Positions 8,120 to 16,452 of a stretch of DNA of 64,000 bases are shown one piece after another. The notes under the pieces were generated by a model. The model was given only the letters and a program-made list of their open reading frames with translations, ran no database searches and was not told the DNA's origin. This DNA comes from Arthrobacter sp. Marseille-P9274 (GTDB lineage Bacteria > Actinomycetota > Actinomycetes > Actinomycetales > Micrococcaceae). Location: positions 744,001-808,000 of the forward strand of contig NZ_CAMPOV010000002.1 of assembly GCF_946892675.1 (NCBI RefSeq), written 5' to 3'. The position numbers were made by a program, and so were the translations under genes. The first letter of the stretch is position 1; each line of letters opens with the position of its first letter.

Positions 8120-9751
8120 TCAGCGCTGGGGCCGGAGCGCCTTGCGCCAGAGCACCGTCTCCGCGGCGTCGCGCAGGCTGACCGTGAAGGTGTCGTCCTC
8201 GTCCAGCTCGACGTGTCCGAAGAACTGCCCTTCCCCGGTCCGCGGGGACTGGTTGGTGTAGCCGGCCTTGCTGAAGACCACCTCGGGACCGAAGGTCAGG
8301 TCCATGTCGTTGGGGCCGAAGCTGCCGGCGTTGATGGGCCCGGCGACGAACTCCCAGAACGGGTCGAAGTCCTTGAACGCGGCGCGCTCCGGCGAGTAGT
8401 GGTGGGCGGCGCAGTAGTGCACGTCCGCGGTCAGCCAGACGACGTTCTTGACCTTGTTGTCCTTGAAGGCCTTCAGCAACCGGGCGAGCTCCAGCTCGCG
8501 TCCGAGCGGCGCCCCGTTGTCCCGGTTCGCGATCGACTCCTGCGCCTTGCCGTCCGGCACGATGATACCCAGCGGCAGGTCGGAGGAGATGACCTTCCAG
8601 ATGGCCTTGGACCGGGTGACCTCGCGGATCAGCCATTGCAGCTGCTCCTCCCCGAGGATGCTGGTGGCGTGCGGCTCCACGCCGGGCGTGTTCTCGCCCT
8701 TGAAGGTGCGCATGTCCAGGGCGAAGACGTCCAGCTGCGGGCCGCGCTCGATCTTGCGGTAGATGCGCGCGGGCTCGAAGCCCGTGCCCTTGCGCAGGGC
8801 GCGGGAATCGGCGATCGGCATGTATTCCTGCCAGGCCTGCCGTCCGCGGGCGGCGAGGGTATCGACGTCGCGCACCGTGTAGCGCGGGTCGTCGAGGGTT
8901 TCGCCGTGCCACCAGTTGTTGGTGGTCTCGTGGTCGTCCCACTGCGCGATGACCGGGACCTCCGCGTACATGGCGCGCAGGTTGGCGTCCATCATGTTGT
9001 AACGGTGCCGCCCACGGAATTCATTGAGCGTCTCGGCCACCTTGGAGACCTCTTCGGTCACCAGGTTCTTCCAGATCCTGCCGTCCGGCTCCACGACTTC
9101 ACCGGTGATCGGGCCGTCGGCGTAGACCGTGTCGCCGGAGTGGATGAAGAAGTCGGGACGGGTGCGGTGCATCGCGCGGTAGCCGAGCATGCCACCGATC
9201 TCCTCGTTGATGCCCCAGCCCTGTCCGGCGGTGTCGCCGGTCCAGACGAAGCTCTGCCCGCGCGCAACCTGGTTCCCGCGCACGCTGCTGCGGCCCGCGG
9301 CGGACGGTCCCGCCGCCGTCGTCAGTGACCCGATGCCGGCCTCGCTGAGCGCCCCGGCCTCGTCTTCGAACTGCAGGGTGAGCTGGAAGCGGCTGCCGGC
9401 GGGCAGGTTCCCGGCGTTGACCTTGGCGGTGAAGTCGGTGTCGGCATGCGCCCAGCCGCCGCGCAGGACGCGCTCGTAGGCACCCTTGCCGCGGAGCACG
9501 CGGCCATCGGCTCCGACCGTGCGGAGCGTGGCGATGAGGCGGCCCGGACCCGAGGCGCGGGACCAGAGCACGGCGGAGTTGCTGGTGACGTCGCCGGTGG
9601 CGATGCCGCTGGGGAGCGTGAGGCGCTTGCGGACCAGGGGCACGGCGGCGGGGCGGGCGGCGGCCGACGCCGGTGCGGCACCGGCCGCGGCGACGGTTCC
9701 GGCGGCGGCCAGGGTGCCGAGGACGAGGGAGCGGCGGGAAATCTCAGTCAT
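8120..9751 (-). CDS. phoD: Secreted alkaline phosphatase D (PhoD-like phosphodiesterase/phosphatase)
   Basis: A 543-residue enzyme with a twin-arginine signal (SRRSLVLGTLAAAG, residues 4-17, cleavage near ASAAA) for folded export. After an Ig-like N-terminal domain comes the metallophosphatase core: FVWTGDTAGQGWG, DFFIHSGDTVYADGP (metal-binding Asp), IAQWDDHETTNNWW (NDHE-type motif) and VVWLTADVHYCAAHHY (metal-binding His). It releases phosphate from phosphodiesters outside the cell. The ATG at 9751 is preferred because it starts close to the RR motif; an ATG at 9763 is possible. It is transcribed toward phzF. Confidence 0.93.
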   Translation of the reverse strand: MTEISRRSLVLGTLAAAGTVAAAGAAPASAAARPAAVPLVRKRLTLPSGIATGDVTSNSAVLWSRASGPGRLIATLRTVGADGRVLRGKGAYERVLRGGWAHADTDFTAKVNAGNLPAGSRFQLTLQFEDEAGALSEAGIGSLTTAAGPSAAGRSSVRGNQVARGQSFVWTGDTAGQGWGINEEIGGMLGYRAMHRTRPDFFIHSGDTVYADGPITGEVVEPDGRIWKNLVTEEVSKVAETLNEFRGRHRYNMMDANLRAMYAEVPVIAQWDDHETTNNWWHGETLDDPRYTVRDVDTLAARGRQAWQEYMPIADSRALRKGTGFEPARIYRKIERGPQLDVFALDMRTFKGENTPGVEPHATSILGEEQLQWLIREVTRSKAIWKVISSDLPLGIIVPDGKAQESIANRDNGAPLGRELELARLLKAFKDNKVKNVVWLTADVHYCAAHHYSPERAAFKDFDPFWEFVAGPINAGSFGPNDMDLTFGPEVVFSKAGYTNQSPRTGEGQFFGHVELDEDDTFTVSLRDAAETVLWRKALRPQR

Positions 9752-9857
9752 GGAACCCACCATGTCCGGCGGAGCTGACGGGTTTCTGTCCCGAAGGTGA
9801 ACGTTTCAGGACGGTTCGGAGAGCAACCGCCCTCCGGCGGCCGGACCGGTTAAAGTC

Positions 9858-9889
9858 CGTTGGGCCCCTGCCGAAGCAGAGGCCCAACG
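9858..9889 (-). terminator. Likely terminator of the rpsF-ssb-rpsR-rplI operon
   Basis: A perfect 9-bp stem, CGTTGGGCC at 9858-9866 and GGCCCAACG at 9881-9889, lies 22 bp after the rplI stop. On the minus strand it is followed by GACTTTAACC, a weak T stretch, as is usual in high-GC genomes. Confidence 0.65.
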
Positions 9890-9911
9890 AATCAGTCCAG
9901 CGAGGGACGAA

Positions 9912-10361
9912 CTAGCCCGCGACGACCTGCAGGTCGATGACGGCGGAGACGTCCTCGTGCAGGCGCACGTTGGCCTGGTAGTTGCCGACCGACTTGATGT
10001 GCTCAGGCAGTTCAACCTTGCGCTTGTCGATGGAACCCAGTCCTGCGGCCTCAACGGCGGCAGCAATGTCGCCCTGCTTGACGGTGCCGAACAGGCGTCC
10101 GGACTCGCCGGCCTTGACGGTCAGCTTGACCGGCTTGGCGGACAAGGTTGCAGCCAGCTGCTGTGCCTCTTCGAGGGAGGCAATTTCGCGGGCAGCACGT
10201 GCAGCCTTGATGGACTCCACCTGCTTCTCGCCGCCCTTGGACCAGGTCAGGGCGAAGCCGCGGGGCAGAAGGTAGTTACGGGCGTAACCGTTCTTCACCT
10301 CAACGACGTCACCTGCGGTACCGAGACCGGTCACTTCGTGGGTCAAAATGAGCTTTGCCAT
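9912..10361 (-). CDS. rplI: 50S ribosomal protein L9
   Basis: A 149-residue ribosomal protein that binds 23S rRNA near the L1 stalk. It opens with [20 protein letters not shown] and has the L9 signature [14 protein letters not shown] (residues 25-38), a long central helix, and a C-terminal domain. Length is normal for the family. It is the last gene of the rpsF-ssb-rpsR-rplI operon, 27 bp after rpsR. Confidence 0.99.
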   Translation of the reverse strand: MAKLILTHEVTGLGTAGDVVEVKNGYARNYLLPRGFALTWSKGGEKQVESIKAARAAREIASLEEAQQLAATLSAKPVKLTVKAGESGRLFGTVKQGDIAAAVEAAGLGSIDKRKVELPEHIKSVGNYQANVRLHEDVSAVIDLQVVAG

Positions 10362-10388
10362 GTTGGTACTCTCTCCTCTTCGCTTCGC

Positions 10389-10628
10389 TTAGCCGCGGCC
10401 AGCGCCGGAGTAGGGCAGCAGTGCAACTTCGCGGGCATTCTTGATTGCCAGGGCGATCTTGCGCTGCTCCTGCACGGTTACACCGGTAACGCGGCGGGCA
10501 CGGATCTTTCCGCGGTCGGAGATGAACTTGCGCAGCAAGGCTACGTCCTTGTAGTCGATGACGGTGACGTCAGCGGCCTTCAAGGGGTTGGACTTTGGTT
10601 TGGGCTTACGGAGTTCAGCCTTAGCCAT
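10389..10628 (-). CDS. rpsR: 30S ribosomal protein S18
   Basis: A 79-residue S18 with the core [20 protein letters not shown] and [20 protein letters not shown]. It pairs with S6 on the 30S platform. The first residues, [15 protein letters not shown], lack the zinc-binding cysteines of the C+ form of S18, so it is the zinc-free form. AAGGAGC lies before the ATG. A strong hairpin sits between ssb and this gene. Confidence 0.99.
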   Translation of the reverse strand: MAKAELRKPKPKSNPLKAADVTVIDYKDVALLRKFISDRGKIRARRVTGVTVQEQRKIALAIKNAREVALLPYSGAGRG

Positions 10629-10705
10629 CGTGGAGCTCCTTTATCTTGTGGAGCCCGCAGAACGTTTCTGCGGGATGGGGTCGACGGCGGTTGCCGCCTT
10701 GGGGT

Positions 10706-10728
10706 GAGGGACGCCCGGGGCGTCCCTC
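10706..10728 (-). other. Strong hairpin between ssb and rpsR
   Basis: A 10-bp perfect stem (GAGGGACGCC at 10706-10715, GGCGTCCCTC at 10719-10728) with a three-base loop lies just after the ssb stop. It has no T tract, so it is more likely an mRNA-stability or processing element, or a weak attenuator, than a full terminator. A second small stem (GGCGG-TTG-CCGCC, 10686-10698) follows. Confidence 0.6.
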
Positions 10729-10732
10729 GGGT

Positions 10733-11302
10733 TTAGAAGGGAGGTTCGTTGGAATCCGGGCCGTTGCCCCAGGTGTTGGAGCTTCCGCCACCGGTCGAGG
10801 CACCCCAGGGGTCTTCCTGCGGGGAGGACTGCTGTCCGCCGCCCCAACCTTGGTTGGAGTTTCCGCCGAAGCCGCCCTGGCCTCCGCCACCGAAGCCGCC
10901 CTGGCCTCCGCCGAAGCCGCCCTGCCCGCCGCCGGAGCGCTGGGTGCGGGTGACCTTGGCCGAGGCGTAGCGCAGCGAGGGGCCGATTTCGTCGACCTCA
11001 AGCTCGATGACGGTGCGCTTCTCGCCTTCCTTGGTTTCATACGAACGCGACTTCAGCCGGCCCTGGACGATCACACGGGTTCCCTTGGTCAGGGTCTCGG
11101 CGACGTTCTCGGCGGCCTCGCGCCATACCGACGCCCGGAGGAACAGGGTTTCCCCGTCCTTCCATTCGTTGGACTGGCGGTCAAAAGTGCGCGGCGTGGA
11201 GGCAACGGTGAAATTCGCCACTGCCGACCCGGACGGAGTGAACCTCAGTTCGGGGTCGCTGGTCAGATTGCCAACTACGGTGATGACGGTTTCGCCTGCC
11301 AT
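10733..11302 (-). CDS. ssb: Single-stranded DNA-binding protein
   Basis: A 189-residue SSB. The OB fold covers residues 1-115 ([20 protein letters not shown], then [20 protein letters not shown] and [17 protein letters not shown]). It is followed by a Gly-rich linker with repeated GGQGGFGG units and an acidic tip DSNEPPF that recruits partner proteins. The linker repeats are low-complexity at DNA level. It sits between rpsF and rpsR as in most bacteria. Confidence 0.98.
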   Translation of the reverse strand: MAGETVITVVGNLTSDPELRFTPSGSAVANFTVASTPRTFDRQSNEWKDGETLFLRASVWREAAENVAETLTKGTRVIVQGRLKSRSYETKEGEKRTVIELEVDEIGPSLRYASAKVTRTQRSGGGQGGFGGGQGGFGGGGQGGFGGNSNQGWGGGQQSSPQEDPWGASTGGGSSNTWGNGPDSNEPPF

Positions 11303-11406
11303 GGTGCCTCCTGATGTCTCGCCCCGTCCGGAAACCGGCGGAGCTGCGTTCGTAAAGAGTGGGCCCGGTTCAGCGGGCCCGAAGATCTATGCCGGAGCTA
11401 CCGAAG

Positions 11407-11712
11407 TTACTCGGCGGAGATCTTCTGCTCCTCCGGGCGGGTGATCTTGGTGCGCAGGATGGTCTCGTTGAGCCCAAGCTGGCGGTCAAGTTCAGCAGCG
11501 GTAGCCGGAGTAGCGGTGAAGTTGACGACCGCGTAGATGCCTTCGGACTTCTTCTTGATGTCGTAGGCCAGGCGGCGGCGACCCCAGATATCGACCTTGT
11601 CGATGGTTCCACCGTCATTGCGGACGACGTTCAGGAACTTATCGAGCTGCGATTCCACGGTACGCTCTTCGACCTCGGGGTCGATGATTACCATCAGTTC
11701 ATAAGCACGCAT
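11407..11712 (-). CDS. rpsF: 30S ribosomal protein S6
   Basis: A 101-residue S6 ([59 protein letters not shown]). It partners S18. AAAGGAGG nine bases upstream is a near-ideal ribosome binding site, but the leader contains its exact complement (see the leader entry). It is the first gene of the four-gene operon. Confidence 0.99.
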   Translation of the reverse strand: MRAYELMVIIDPEVEERTVESQLDKFLNVVRNDGGTIDKVDIWGRRRLAYDIKKKSEGIYAVVNFTATPATAAELDRQLGLNETILRTKITRPEEQKISAE

Positions 11713-11765
11713 GTGAACCCACCTCCTTTGGGCTAAGCGGTCACGGTCTTTCCGTAACAGGAGGT
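11713..11765 (-). promoter_or_regulatory. Structured rpsF leader that can hide the ribosome binding site
   Basis: Read on the minus strand, ACCTCCT (11765-11759) is the exact complement of the Shine-Dalgarno AGGAGGT (11727-11721). Between them, GTTACGG (11758-11752) pairs with CCGTGAC (11746-11740), with one G-U, around an AAAGA loop and stacks directly on the outer stem. The unpaired 3' side begins with CCGC. rpsF leaders in many bacteria carry an S6:S18-binding motif with a conserved CCG, so this may be the autoregulatory site. The fold is read by eye. Confidence 0.6.
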
Positions 11766-11930
11766 TCTATTGCGTTGTCCGCGTGCAGAACCGCCGGGCC
11801 GATCAGGTGCTTTGGTTATTCTCACCAAGATTAGCTGCCGGCGGGCGCGGCACAGACCTATCGAGCTTAGCGGATACCCCGCCTGCCGCGTAAATCCGGC
11901 CGCCGCAGTACTCCTCCACAGGGGCGTCGG

Positions 11931-12344
11931 CTACTGGGTCAGCCCCTGCACATCGAGGACCTCGCAGCGCTGCACCCACCATTTCTCGCAGCCGACGGTG
12001 AGCACCGCGATGCCGGGATCACCGAAGCCGGTGTCGACCGCGGCGCTGACCTCGACGACGGACAGCTGCTCAATGCGCTCTGTGCGGACGGAGTCGGTGA
12101 TTTCGAACGTGCCCGGGACCTGATCCTCCAGGTAGGTCGAAGCGCTGAGGGCGGCCTGGTCCGTGGCGGAGTTCAGGTGCGCCAGCTGGGTCATGACTAA
12201 GACCGCCACGACCGCGAAGGCGCCGGCGGCCACCAGCGTGAAGCCCAGCGCGGCCGCCAGGTTCCGGCCCACCGCCTGCCTCTTGCCGGCCGGCGACTCG
12301 GTCTCTTCTTCGTGGACCCGCTGGTCCAGCTCCTCTAAGTTCAC
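11931..12344 (-). CDS. Single-pass membrane protein, unknown function
   Basis: A 137-residue protein: a charged cytoplasmic N-terminus (MNLEELDQRVHEEETESPAG), one transmembrane helix at about 33-54 (FTLVAAGAFAVVAVLVM), and an extracytoplasmic part of about 80 residues with two cysteines (GCEKWWVQRCEV). It lies 74 bp after the response regulator gene on the same strand and may be part of that transcription unit. I do not recognise the family. The 218 bp between it and rpsF hold the rpsF leader and promoter. Confidence 0.7.
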   Translation of the reverse strand: MNLEELDQRVHEEETESPAGKRQAVGRNLAAALGFTLVAAGAFAVVAVLVMTQLAHLNSATDQAALSASTYLEDQVPGTFEITDSVRTERIEQLSVVEVSAAVDTGFGDPGIAVLTVGCEKWWVQRCEVLDVQGLTQ

Positions 12345-12418
12345 AGTGCCCGCGCCTCCCCCTGCTCCAGACAGCCAACTCTAGTCCGAAGCACCTTGGG
12401 AAAGGACTGGGTCGAAGG

Positions 12419-13132
12419 TCAGTAGTCCAGGCCCTGGGTCGGAACCACCAGCCCGGTTTCGTAGGCGTAGACCACGGCCTGCACGCGGTCGCGCAGGTGC
12501 AGCTTGGCCAGGATGCGCCGCACATGGGTCTTCACCGTCGCCTCGGACAGGAAGAAGCGGTGCGCGATCTCCGCGTTGGACAGGCCTTCCGCGATGGCGC
12601 CCAGCACCTCGAGCTCGCGGGGCGTGAGGTCGTCGAGCAGCGGGTCCCGCTGCGGCGGGGCGGCCGGGCCGCCGGCAGGCAGCCCGCGGACGTAAGTTTC
12701 CAGCAGCCGCTGCGTCACGCGCGGCGCCACGACGGCATCCCCGCTGGCGACCAGGCGCACCGCCTGCACGAGTTCCTCCGGCGCCACGTCCTTGAGCAGG
12801 AAGGCGCTGGCCCCGGCCTGCAGCCCGGCGAAGGCATATTCGTCCAGGTCGAAGGTAGTCAGGATGATGATCCGCGCGTTCAGGCCGGCCTCGGTGATCC
12901 GGCGGGTGGCCTCGATGCCGTCCAGCACCGGCATCCGCACGTCCATCAGCACCACCTCCGGCTCGAGCCGGCGCACCAGCTCCAGTGCCTCGGCACCGTG
13001 CGAGGCCTCGCCGGCGATTTCCACGTCGTCCTCGCCCTCGAGGATCAGCCGGAAGCCCATTCGCAGCAGCGGCTGGTCGTCCACCAGCAGGACCCTGATC
13101 GGGTCCGGCGAACCTGTATTTTCCTCACCCAT
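12419..13132 (-). CDS. NarL/LuxR-type response regulator
   Basis: A 237-residue regulator with a receiver domain (IRVLLVDDQPLLRMGFRLIL; phosphorylated Asp in VVLMDVRMPVLDG; conserved Lys in FLLKDVAPEEL) and a C-terminal LuxR helix-turn-helix (LTPRELEVLGAIAEGLSNAE, then VKTHVRRILAKL). The ATG at 13132 overlaps the end of the sensor kinase by 8 bases, so the pair is translationally coupled. It probably controls the ABC exporter encoded upstream in the same operon. Confidence 0.95.
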   Translation of the reverse strand: MGEENTGSPDPIRVLLVDDQPLLRMGFRLILEGEDDVEIAGEASHGAEALELVRRLEPEVVLMDVRMPVLDGIEATRRITEAGLNARIIILTTFDLDEYAFAGLQAGASAFLLKDVAPEELVQAVRLVASGDAVVAPRVTQRLLETYVRGLPAGGPAAPPQRDPLLDDLTPRELEVLGAIAEGLSNAEIAHRFFLSEATVKTHVRRILAKLHLRDRVQAVVYAYETGLVVPTQGLDY

Positions 13133-14387
13133 GTGCAAGCTCCTCCCCCGGCCAATGCAACGTTGCTTCAACTATCCAACCACCCCCGGGCCGGGGCCCG
13201 CAGGCCACCTGCCCGCTGTAGATGGCCGCGCGTTCCCGCATGCCCGCGATCCCCTGCCCGGCACCCAGGGACTTCACGTTCGCCGGGGCACGGCCGTCGT
13301 CGGCCACGCAGATGTACACCTGGCCGTCCGAACGCGCCACCGTCAGCTCGACTTCGCTCATCCCGCGGGCGTAGCGCAGCACGTTGGTCAGCGACTCCTG
13401 GATGATTCGGTAGGCGTTGAGCCTGAAGTTCGGGTCCTCGGGCAGCGGCGGCCCGCTCGTGACCACCTTTAGCGGCAGCCCGGCGGCGCGGAAGCCCTCG
13501 ACCAGGTCCGCCAGCTCGCTGCCGGCCGGTTCCAGCGGCGCCATGGGCTGCTGGCCGCCCTCGCGCAGCACCCCGAGCACCCGGCGCATGTCCGCGAGCG
13601 CGGTCCGTCCGGTGGTGGAAAGCTGTCCCAGCACCTCGCCGGCGCGCTGCGGATCCTTCTTAACGACGACGGCGGCCCCGTCCGAGAGCGCGACCATCAC
13701 CGACAGCGAGTGGGCAACGACGTCGTGCATTTCCCGGGCGATCCGGTTGCGTTCCTTCGCCGAGGCGAGCATCGCGTTGTCCGCCGCCCAGCGGTGCAGC
13801 TCCATGTCGTGCAGCCGGTCCCGCCGGACAGTGACACCGATACCCGCCGCAATCACGTTGAACAGGATCATGATCACGCCGGAGACCAGGCCGACGTACG
13901 GCGGCAGTTCGCCGGAGGCGATGCTCTCGGAGATCTCGGGCGGCAGGTTGATCCCCATGGCGGCCACCAACAGGGCCCCGGCAACGACTGCGCTGGCCAC
14001 CGCGACGGCGGCGCGCACCGTCGTGGCGAGGGTGTAGATGGCAATCCAAATCCCGATGGAGCTGCTGCCCGTGCTGGTGTACAGCACGGTCAGGACGTCG
14101 CTCACCGCGGCCACGGCCAGCACGGGCCATGGGAAGCGCCGCCGGAAGACGAGCGCCGTGCAGACCGCCAGCAGCAGGACCAGGGGCAGCCACTCCCCCT
14201 TGCCGAGGGTGACCACTACGTTCGGCAGGCCGAAGAGCGCGGTGGCGGCAATCAGGACCCAGTCCATCGCGACCGGGTGGGCATGGAAGTAGCGGCGGAT
14301 CGGGCCGCGGCGCTTGGAAGAGATTTCGGCGAAGGAGACGGCGGCCGTTCGCTCCGCTGTCTCCTTCGCCGAAGACTGTGCACTCAT
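13125..14387 (-). CDS. Sensor histidine kinase (HisKA_3/NarX-type)
   Basis: A 420-residue membrane sensor kinase. After a cytoplasmic N-terminus come about six hydrophobic segments (residues 40-185), then the HisKA_3 dimerisation domain with the phosphorylated His in ERNRIAREMHDVVAHSLSVM, and the ATPase domain (N box AYRIIQESLTNVLRYA, G boxes VADDGRAP and GAGQGIAGMRERA). It phosphorylates the response regulator that overlaps it. Multi-pass kinases of this type next to ABC exporters often sense cell-envelope stress or peptide antibiotics; that role is inferred. Confidence 0.95.
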   Translation of the reverse strand: MSAQSSAKETAERTAAVSFAEISSKRRGPIRRYFHAHPVAMDWVLIAATALFGLPNVVVTLGKGEWLPLVLLLAVCTALVFRRRFPWPVLAVAAVSDVLTVLYTSTGSSSIGIWIAIYTLATTVRAAVAVASAVVAGALLVAAMGINLPPEISESIASGELPPYVGLVSGVIMILFNVIAAGIGVTVRRDRLHDMELHRWAADNAMLASAKERNRIAREMHDVVAHSLSVMVALSDGAAVVVKKDPQRAGEVLGQLSTTGRTALADMRRVLGVLREGGQQPMAPLEPAGSELADLVEGFRAAGLPLKVVTSGPPLPEDPNFRLNAYRIIQESLTNVLRYARGMSEVELTVARSDGQVYICVADDGRAPANVKSLGAGQGIAGMRERAAIYSGQVACGPRPGGGWIVEATLHWPGEELAHG

Positions 14388-14411
14388 TCAGATGAGCCTA
14401 TAGGTAAGGGA

Positions 14412-15260
14412 TCAGACATCCCGGGTCTTGGTCGTGAAGGCCGCTGCCACCAGCAGCACCGCTGCCCAGGCGGCCATGACCAGTCCGCCCTGGAGCTGTG
14501 TCAGCGCGTCCTCGGGGATCTGCAGCGCCACCAGCTGGCGGCCTGCGTTGGAGGGCAGGAAGGGCTCGACGCCGTCCTTCACCCAGTCGAACTGCAGCAT
14601 GCTCGCGACGATCGGCAGCACCAGCAGCAGGGCGACCAGCGTGACGATGCCGCCGGCGCTGTTGCGCAGCAGCGAGCCTAGCGCCAGGCCCATCAGCGCC
14701 ACCAGGGCAAGGTAGACGCCGGAGAGCAGGACGGACTGCACCAGGTTCTCCACGTCCAGTCCGTACTCCAGTCCGTACTGGGAAAGCACCGGCTGGCTGA
14801 CGAAGTAGGTGGCGAAGCTGGAGACGACGCCGACGATGGCCGCGACGACGGCGACGACCACGGCCTTGGCGGCGAGGGCGGGAATCCGCCGCGGCACCGC
14901 CGTCATGGTGGAGCGGATCATGCCGGTGGAGTATTCCGAGGCGATCAGCAGGACGCCCAGGGCGCCGATGATGAGCTGGCCGAAGTCGAGGCCGCCGGTC
15001 GCCATCATGGGGATCATCGACGGATCCAGTCCGACCGAGGCCGGGTCCTGGCCGTCCGCGCGGAGCTGCTCGATGCCCGAACCCATGCCCCAGGCACCGA
15101 GCACGCCGATGCCGATGCTGACGGCGACGGTGGTCGCCAGCAGGATCCAGGTGGAGCGCAGGGTCGTGAACTTGATCCATTCCGAATGCAGGACGCGGGC
15201 GAAGCTGACGCCCTTTCCGGAGACCCGCGCGGCGGGGCGGTTCATGGTTGCGGTGCTCAT
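14412..15260 (-). CDS. ABC-2 type exporter permease
   Basis: A 282-residue membrane protein with six predicted helices. The N-terminal FARVLHSEWIKFTTLRSTWI is the typical entry of the ABC-2/YhaP-like permease group, and IASEYSTGMIRSTMTAVPRR is the conserved cytoplasmic coupling loop. It starts 4 bp after the ATPase gene and is followed 24 bp later by the kinase. It pairs with the ATPase to form an exporter. Confidence 0.92.
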   Translation of the reverse strand: MSTATMNRPAARVSGKGVSFARVLHSEWIKFTTLRSTWILLATTVAVSIGIGVLGAWGMGSGIEQLRADGQDPASVGLDPSMIPMMATGGLDFGQLIIGALGVLLIASEYSTGMIRSTMTAVPRRIPALAAKAVVVAVVAAIVGVVSSFATYFVSQPVLSQYGLEYGLDVENLVQSVLLSGVYLALVALMGLALGSLLRNSAGGIVTLVALLLVLPIVASMLQFDWVKDGVEPFLPSNAGRQLVALQIPEDALTQLQGGLVMAAWAAVLLVAAAFTTKTRDV

Positions 15261-15264
15261 GGCC

Positions 15265-16251
15265 TTACTTCCCTTCCCCGGAGGCTGCCCCGGCGCCGGC
15301 CAGGACTTCCTGCGGCCCGGCTGCGGTGCCGGTGTTATGGGTGTCGATGTTCTGCGAGTGGTACTCCACCTCGTCCTTGGTCAGCGCCATGTAGACCTCC
15401 TCGAGCGAAGCCTGCAGCGGCGTGAGTTCGTAGACCAGGACCTGGTGGTCCAGCGCCGCCCGGGCGATGGTCCGGGCGTCGACGCCGGCGATTTCCAGCA
15501 GGGCGGCGTCCCGGGCCTCGATCGTGACGCCCTCCGCGGCCAGCACGCGGCCGAGCACCTCCGGCTGGTCCGTGCGGACGCGGGTGCGGAGCTGGCCGCT
15601 GCGGGCCAGGAAGTCCTGCATCGAGGCGTCTGCGATGATCCGGCCACGGCCGATCACCAGCAGGTGGTCGGCGGTCTGGGCCATCTCGCTCATCAGGTGG
15701 GAGGACAGGAAGATCGTGCGGCCCTCGGCGGCGAGGGCGCGGACCAGATTGCGGACCCAGAGCACGCCTTCGGGGTCGAGGCCGTTGACCGGCTCGTCCA
15801 GGATGACGGTCTGCGGGTCCCCGAGCAGGGCGGCGGCGATGCCCAGCCGCTGTCCCATGCCGAGCGAGAATCCGCCGACCCGCTTCTTCGCCACGGCGCC
15901 CAGGCCGGTCAGGTCGATCACCTCGTGGACGCGCTTCTTGGCGATGCCGTGCGTTGCCGCCATGGCCCGCAGGTGGTTGTAGGCGCTCCGCGAGGAATGC
16001 ACCGCCTTGGCATCAAGCAGGGCACCGACTTCGCGCAGCGGCGCCCGGTGCTCCGCATAATGCCGGCCGTTGACCGTGACGTCGCCGCCGGTCGGACGGT
16101 CCAGCCCCATGATCATGCGCATCGTGGTGGACTTACCCGCACCGTTCGGACCGAGGAAGCCGGTCACTTTGCCGGGCTGCACCGTGAAGGAAATCCCTTG
16201 CACCGCAGGTTTCTTGCCGTACATCTTGACCAGGCCGCGTGCCTCGATCAT
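15265..16251 (-). CDS. ABC transporter ATP-binding protein (drug/bacitracin exporter type)
   Basis: A 328-residue ATPase with Walker A GPNGAGKST, the Q-loop region, a modified signature SLGMGQRLGIAAALLGD, Walker B TVILDEPVNGLDPEG and switch His SSHLMSEM. The C-terminal 100 residues form the extra domain found in DrrA/BcrA-type exporters. It is the first gene of a four-gene operon (ATPase, permease, sensor kinase, regulator). The ATG at 16251 starts directly at MIEARGLVKMYG. Confidence 0.95.
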   Translation of the reverse strand: MIEARGLVKMYGKKPAVQGISFTVQPGKVTGFLGPNGAGKSTTMRMIMGLDRPTGGDVTVNGRHYAEHRAPLREVGALLDAKAVHSSRSAYNHLRAMAATHGIAKKRVHEVIDLTGLGAVAKKRVGGFSLGMGQRLGIAAALLGDPQTVILDEPVNGLDPEGVLWVRNLVRALAAEGRTIFLSSHLMSEMAQTADHLLVIGRGRIIADASMQDFLARSGQLRTRVRTDQPEVLGRVLAAEGVTIEARDAALLEIAGVDARTIARAALDHQVLVYELTPLQASLEEVYMALTKDEVEYHSQNIDTHNTGTAAGPQEVLAGAGAASGEGK

Positions 16252-16300
16252 GTTTGCCGTCCTTAGTTTCGGGTTGGGGGCCAAGAGATTTCCCCGCACT

Positions 16301-16390
16301 GACTACGCTACGGATCGGACGGCGCGCGGTAACCGCACCACGGGATGATCTTGCCAACCGCCGTCGTACTCCTCAGGGACTACGCTATGG
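16301..16390. repeat. Two 13-bp direct repeats upstream of the ABC operon
   Basis: GACTACGCTACGG (16301-16313) and GACTACGCTATGG (16378-16390) differ at one base and lie 50 and 127 bp upstream of the ATPase start. They could be binding sites for the cognate response regulator, or repeated -10-like elements; no function is shown. Confidence 0.45.
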
Positions 16391-16452
16391 CGCGGGGCGG
16401 ACGCGCCGCTGCCGGGTGATCCCCTGAACGCACCCTGAAGGCGACCCTGAGG

